From NCBI GenBank assembly GCA_049966915.1, contig JBMFTS010000030.1, positions 1 through 9,058 on the forward strand: 9,058 nucleotides of DNA, written 5' to 3'. The DNA is from JAGDXZ01 sp049966915. GTDB lineage: Archaea; Micrarchaeota; Micrarchaeia; Micrarchaeales; CABMGC01. How positions within the stretch are numbered: the first letter of the stretch is position 1; every line of letters begins with the position of its first letter. The position numbers and the translations under genes were made by a program. The notes under the pieces were generated by a model. It saw only the letters and a program-made list of their open reading frames with translations, did not search any database and was not told the origin of the DNA. Positions 6,287-9,058 of the stretch are shown one piece after another.

Positions 6287-6303
6287 TGGTTTTTATTTCT
6301 TTC
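6287..6303 (-). promoter_or_regulatory. Weak possible promoter of the HAD gene
   Basis: Leftward, the 70-bp ftsY-HAD gap contains GGAAAGAAATAAAAACC, an A-rich BRE-like and degenerate TATA-like segment. It is placed so that initiation about 25 bp downstream would leave a short leader that still contains the AGGA ribosome site. It lacks the TTTAWATA core, so it may only be A-rich spacer. The same gap holds a CTTG tetranucleotide run near 6304-6317 on the rightward strand. Confidence 0.2.
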
Positions 6304-6331
6304 CTTGCTTGCTTGCTTCGCTTATGCAACG

Positions 6332-7456
6332 TCATTGTGGCAAAATTTGCGAAAGCACTGCTTCAGGATTGTAAGGCACCAGCTTGTCGTAGCCTTCGCC
6401 TGTGCCAAAATACATCACCGGTATCGTAGTCTCGCTCAATATTGACAGCGTATTGCCGCCCTTCGCGTCGCAATCGAGCTTGGTGAGGATTATGCCGTCA
6501 ATCTTTATCGCCTCGCTGAATTCCTTTACCTGGTTGAGAAGCGCGTTGCCAGCTATGCTCTCGCCGACGAACAGCGCGAGGTCCGGCTTGTTGACTCTCG
6601 CAATTTTCTTGAGCTCCTCGACAAGGCTCTTGTTGGTTTCCTGCCTGCCAGCAGTGTCGATAAGCACGCAGTCTATCGCATGCGATTTTGCGTGCGCTAT
6701 CGCGTCATAAGCCACGCTTGCCGGATCTGCTCCGTATGCCCCTTTTACCACTTCTACGCCGAGCTTGCTTGCGTGCATGCCTATTTGCTCTATGGCCGCT
6801 GCCCTGAACGTGTCGCTTGCCGATATTACGCAACTTATGCCATTCTGCTTCAACATCGAGGCAAACTTTGCTATTGTTGTGGTTTTGCCGGCACCGTTGG
6901 GGCCCAGAAAAAGTATTTTGTAAGGCGTTTCGCCGCTTGCCCTGCGCTGCTTTATCTGCGCTATTATGTCTGCGCCTGCGCTTTTTGAAAGAATGCTGCT
7001 GAGCGATTTCCTTATTTCCTCGTTTATGGACTTGCTTGCCTCTTTTATGTTTACCTCTTTGCCCACGAGCTCCTTTTCAAGGCTTTCCGATATCTTCTCG
7101 GCAACGTCATAATTTACGTCTGATTTAACCAGGTCGATCTTAAGCTCTTCGATGAATGGCGCTATGTCTGCAGAGCTAAGCTTTACATTCCTAAGCAGTG
7201 TCCCTGCCACTTTGGTCCTTGTGGAAATGTCGGCGCGCTTCCCGCGCCTTTCCTGCTTCTCTGCTACTTTAGCAACGGCTTCCTCGTGCGACTTTTCAAT
7301 TGCTTCGGCCTTGGCCTCTTCCCTTTGTTCTTCATTTTGCTCCTCCTTTCGTTCTTCTCTTTGCTCTTCCTTCTGTTCCTCTTTTTCCTCCTTTTCCTCC
7401 TTCTTTATTATGCTGCTGGCAAATTCTGAAAATTTTTTCCTGAGGTTTTCGAACAT
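6332..7456 (-). CDS. ftsY: Signal recognition particle receptor FtsY
   Basis: A 374-residue SRP-family GTPase that receives SRP-ribosome complexes at the membrane and heterodimerises with SRP54. Order: amphipathic MFENLRKKF helix; an acidic, repetitive A region (18-48) and charged continuation to about 75; helical N domain (about 78-170); and the G domain with G1 GPNGAGKTT (185-193), G2 DTFRA (215-219), G3 DTAGR (267-271), the archaeal FVGESIAGNAL (296-306), G4 TKLD (325-328), and G5-like GTGE (351-354). All nucleotide-binding motifs are intact. ATG at 7456 is preceded by AGGGTG five nucleotides upstream, overlapping the end of pfdA. It follows pfdA by 14 bp; the pfdA-ftsY pairing is a well-known archaeal arrangement linking chaperone and targeting functions at the ribosome. 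The A region is encoded by an imperfect 12-bp repeat. Confidence 0.96.
   Translation of the reverse strand: MFENLRKKFSEFASSIIKKEEKEEKEEQKEEQREERKEEQNEEQREEAKAEAIEKSHEEAVAKVAEKQERRGKRADISTRTKVAGTLLRNVKLSSADIAPFIEELKIDLVKSDVNYDVAEKISESLEKELVGKEVNIKEASKSINEEIRKSLSSILSKSAGADIIAQIKQRRASGETPYKILFLGPNGAGKTTTIAKFASMLKQNGISCVISASDTFRAAAIEQIGMHASKLGVEVVKGAYGADPASVAYDAIAHAKSHAIDCVLIDTAGRQETNKSLVEELKKIARVNKPDLALFVGESIAGNALLNQVKEFSEAIKIDGIILTKLDCDAKGGNTLSILSETTIPVMYFGTGEGYDKLVPYNPEAVLSQILPQ
7316..7405. repeat. Imperfect 12-bp/9-bp repeats and polypurine tract in ftsY
   Basis: This roughly 90-bp segment encodes FtsY residues 18-48: KEE tripeptides followed by about five units of the tetrapeptide [K/R/N]-E-E-[Q/R]. 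On the leftward strand it is almost all purine; on the rightward strand it is nearly all C/T. The repetition suggests growth by slippage. The protein product should be a highly charged, extended or single-helix spacer. Confidence 0.65.
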
Positions 7457-7470
7457 GCCAGCACCCTGCG

Positions 7471-7890
7471 CTACTGCTGTGCGCCGCCTTGCAGCGCGTT
7501 GAGGTCGTAGCTTATTTCGGCAAGCGTCCTTTCTATTTTGTTCTTTTCAGCGCTAAGCTTCTGAATTGCCTCCTCGTTTGCCTTTGTGAGTTTTTCAATG
7601 AACGCTTTCGTCTCTTCTATGCTCTTTTCTACAACGTAGCCCGCGCCAACATATACCATCATGCGCTTTATGCTTGCGGTGCTCGCAGCAAACATTATGC
7701 TGCCGTTGCCTGCGAGTATATTTGCGTTTTCAACACTGCCTATGCGCTCCGCAAGCTCCGCGCTTCTCATAAGGGAATCGCGCGTAAGCACGTACGTCGC
7801 AATTTCGTTCGAAATGAGCTCGTACTGCTGCGTGTATGCCGCCTGCAGGTATGCGAGCCTGTTGACCTCGTCGCTATTGTCGTTTTCCAT
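7471..7890 (-). CDS. pfdA: Prefoldin alpha subunit
   Basis: A 139-residue subunit of the archaeal prefoldin hexamer (two alpha, four beta), a jellyfish-shaped holdase that passes unfolded chains to the thermosome. It shows an N-terminal coiled-coil helix (about 8-50), the central double beta-hairpin region (about 55-86) with the family-typical hydrophobic run ending VYVGAGYVVEKS (79-90), and a C-terminal coiled-coil helix (about 90-133) ending NALQGGAQQ. Two hairpins rather than one mark it as alpha rather than beta. I choose ATG at 7890 over the in-frame GTG at 7905: there is no Shine-Dalgarno, but a TATA box lies 26 bp upstream, fitting a leaderless start. The stop TAG at 7471 is 14 bp before ftsY, and the ftsY ribosome site sits at its end, so the two are cotranscribed. 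Confidence 0.9.
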   Translation of the reverse strand: MENDNSDEVNRLAYLQAAYTQQYELISNEIATYVLTRDSLMRSAELAERIGSVENANILAGNGSIMFAASTASIKRMMVYVGAGYVVEKSIEETKAFIEKLTKANEEAIQKLSAEKNKIERTLAEISYDLNALQGGAQQ

Positions 7891-7910
7891 GTGTAAACTT
7901 TGCACGCAAA

Positions 7911-7921
7911 ATTTAATATAT
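7911..7921 (-). promoter_or_regulatory. TATA box of pfdA-ftsY
   Basis: Leftward, this reads ATATATTAAAT, centred about 26 bp before the pfdA ATG at 7890. With no ribosome-binding site between it and the ATG, initiation at or next to the start codon is likely. No strong BRE is visible. Confidence 0.45.
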
Positions 7922-8005
7922 GATAGAATTCAAATGCAAACCAGGCAAGGATTTTCAGCAAGTCAACTGGCACTGCGACTACTTTGTCGGCGAAGGCGGC
8001 GCACT

Positions 8006-8022
8006 CCGAAAAGGTTTATAAG
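8006..8022 (+). promoter_or_regulatory. BRE/TATA promoter of rfcS
   Basis: CCGAAAAGGTTTATAAG is a strong archaeal BRE plus TATA. Initiation about 25 bp downstream falls near 8042 and gives a leader of about 43 nt that carries the AAGGA ribosome site (8076-8080). It closely resembles the distal tfb promoter. A second TATA-like ATATAAAG lies at 8040-8047 and could start a shorter transcript near 8068. Confidence 0.55.
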
Positions 8023-8036
8023 GGCGAAGCCCTTAT
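8018..8036. promoter_or_regulatory. 8-bp palindrome overlapping the rfcS TATA box
   Basis: ATAAGGGC (8018-8025), GAA, GCCCTTAT (8029-8036) is a perfect inverted repeat. Its left arm includes the end of the TATA box, and its right arm ends about 6 bp before the predicted initiation point. It therefore lies where a bound protein would block polymerase assembly, as for an archaeal repressor operator. If transcription began upstream it would also form a tight RNA hairpin. The sequence is seen; the regulatory role is inferred. Confidence 0.4.
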
Positions 8037-8084
8037 GTCATATAAAGGAGTTACTGAAAATTAATACTGTGAAAAAAGGATTGC

Positions 8085-9058
8085 ATGGACGAGCTTTCTA
8101 ATTTGCCGTGGATAGAGAAATACAGGCCCAAACGCCTAGATGAGATAATAGGGCAGAGCGCAATAGTGGAGAGGCTCAAGGCTTTCGTAAAGACAAAGAA
8201 CTTTCCCAATATGATTTTTTCAGGACCTGCCGGGGTTGGCAAAACAACCGCGGCAATAGCGTTCGCAAACGAACTTTACGGCAACGACATGCAATCGTAT
8301 TTCCTAGAGACAAACGCTAGCGACGCAAGGGGCATAGACGTCATACGAGGCAGGATAAAGGAGTTCGCCAAAACCATGCCTCTGCAATCAAGCCTGATAA
8401 AAATAGCTTTCCTTGACGAAGCTGACGCCCTCACTCCCGAAGCCCAGCATGCCTTGCGCAGGACTATGGAAAGGTACTCGGAAACAACGCGCTTCGTATT
8501 CAGCGCCAACTACGCCAGCAAGATAATAGAGCCCATACAAAGCAGGTGCGTTGTGCTGAGATTTAGGCCGCTCAACGAAGAGCAGGTAAAAACATACATA
8601 AAGCGCATAGAGAAAGGCGAAGGCCTTCAAATAGATGATAAGGCGGTCGAAGCGCTGATTTACGTGGGCGAGGGCGACTTGCGCAAGCTCACAAACGTGC
8701 TGCAGGGCGCTTCGGCAATGAACGCGCACATAACAGAAAAAGAGGTTTATGACATAGCCTCAAGAGCTAGGCCCAAGGAAATTGTAAGCATGCTGCGCTA
8801 TGCGCTGTCGGGCGACTTTACAAGGGCTAGGGGCGAGCTGGACACGCTTATGCTGGAGAACGGCATGAGCGGCGAGGACATACTTCTTCAATGCTACAGG
8901 GAAGCTCTCAACATACAGGCGAGCGATGAGCAAAAGCTCGAGCTGATAAAGGAAATAGGCGACTGCAATTACAAGATAGTGGAAGGCGCAAACGAACGCA
9001 TACAACTTGAAGCAATGCTTGCAAGAATGGCAGCCATCGGCAAACCCACAATACAAAG
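8085..9058 (+). CDS. rfcS: Replication factor C small subunit (3' end cut by window)
   Basis: A clamp-loader AAA+ ATPase subunit that, with the large subunit, opens the PCNA ring and loads it on primed DNA. The visible 324 codons cover nearly all of the usual 315-330 residues; no stop is reached. Motifs: WIEKYRPKRLDEIIGQ (9-24), Walker A GPAGVGKT (47-54), NASDARGIDVIR (77-88), Walker B FLDEADAL (109-116), EAQHALRRTME (119-129), sensor 1 FSANY (139-143), and the SRC arginine finger (153-155). Domain II and the collar helices follow. The usual NASDERG is NASDARG here, with Ala for the conserved Glu. ATG at 8085 is preceded by AAGGA with 4-nt spacing. It is transcribed divergently from pfdA. In many archaea the large-subunit gene adjoins, so it may lie just past the edge. 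Confidence 0.95.
   Translation, partial: MDELSNLPWIEKYRPKRLDEIIGQSAIVERLKAFVKTKNFPNMIFSGPAGVGKTTAAIAFANELYGNDMQSYFLETNASDARGIDVIRGRIKEFAKTMPLQSSLIKIAFLDEADALTPEAQHALRRTMERYSETTRFVFSANYASKIIEPIQSRCVVLRFRPLNEEQVKTYIKRIEKGEGLQIDDKAVEALIYVGEGDLRKLTNVLQGASAMNAHITEKEVYDIASRARPKEIVSMLRYALSGDFTRARGELDTLMLENGMSGEDILLQCYREALNIQASDEQKLELIKEIGDCNYKIVEGANERIQLEAMLARMAAIGKPTIQ

Noticed and set aside
6304..6317. CTTG tetranucleotide run near the end of the ftsY-HAD gap
   Set aside because: Only about three units in a short spacer; this is within chance expectation and nothing else marks it.
7152..7502. Rightward Ser/Cys/Phe repeat frame opposite ftsY
   Set aside because: The SSFCSS-type repeats are simply the antisense of the Glu/Lys repeat tract of FtsY.
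7934..8101. Small Arg-rich frame in the pfdA-rfcS gap
   Set aside because: It runs through the rfcS promoter, palindrome and ribosome site and into the rfcS start. The arginines come from GC-rich spacer, and no family is suggested.
1..9058. CRISPR arrays, insertion sequences, defence genes
   Set aside because: No regularly spaced repeats, transposase motifs or terminal inverted repeats with target duplications were seen. Every long gene is a core informational or housekeeping type apart from the small membrane protein.

Overview
The window is a stretch of archaeal core-information genes. Five features point to Archaea: a TFIIB-type transcription factor, ribosomal proteins eS1/S3Ae and an archaeal-type uS15 with its N-terminal extension, an archaeal-type valyl-tRNA synthetase, a prefoldin-alpha/FtsY pair, and an RFC small subunit. 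Promoters have TATA/BRE form, and several lead genes look leaderless. Base composition is balanced to moderately GC, Ile is often encoded by ATA, and genes are compact (783-aa ValRS, 187-aa eS1). This would suit a small-genome lineage such as a Micrarchaeota-like DPANN archaeon, but that placement is inference and weak.

Layout from left to right. Positions 1-106 hold a 9-bp inverted repeat and an open frame running in from outside the window. Next come rps3ae (107-670, -) and rps15 (692-1156, -), a two-gene ribosomal unit read leftward from a TATA box near 1205. Positions 1157-1501 hold that promoter, a hairpin, and a doubtful 60-codon leaderless ORF. valS (1502-3853, -) follows. The 223-bp region 3854-4076 is divergent: it carries the leftward valS promoter, a 10-bp inverted repeat with phased A-tracts, and two candidate rightward promoters. 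Then come tfb (4077-5147, +) and, 8 bp downstream, a small glycoprotein-like membrane protein (5156-5593, +). A convergent junction with a short hairpin separates these from a leftward group: pfdA (7471-7890), ftsY (6332-7456) and a HAD phosphatase (5650-6261). A second divergent region (7891-8084) carries a leftward pfdA promoter and a rightward promoter with a palindrome. It drives rfcS (from 8085), which runs off the right edge with probably only its last few residues missing.

Functionally the genes cover translation (eS1, uS15, ValRS), transcription initiation (TFB), co-translational targeting and folding (FtsY, prefoldin) and replication (clamp loader). I see no mobile element, CRISPR array, rRNA, tRNA or defence system. 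No new multi-gene system is apparent. The less ordinary signals are the architecture of the two divergent promoter regions, the long N-terminal tail of TFB, its unrecognised sequon-rich membrane partner, and the repeat-expanded acidic tail of FtsY.
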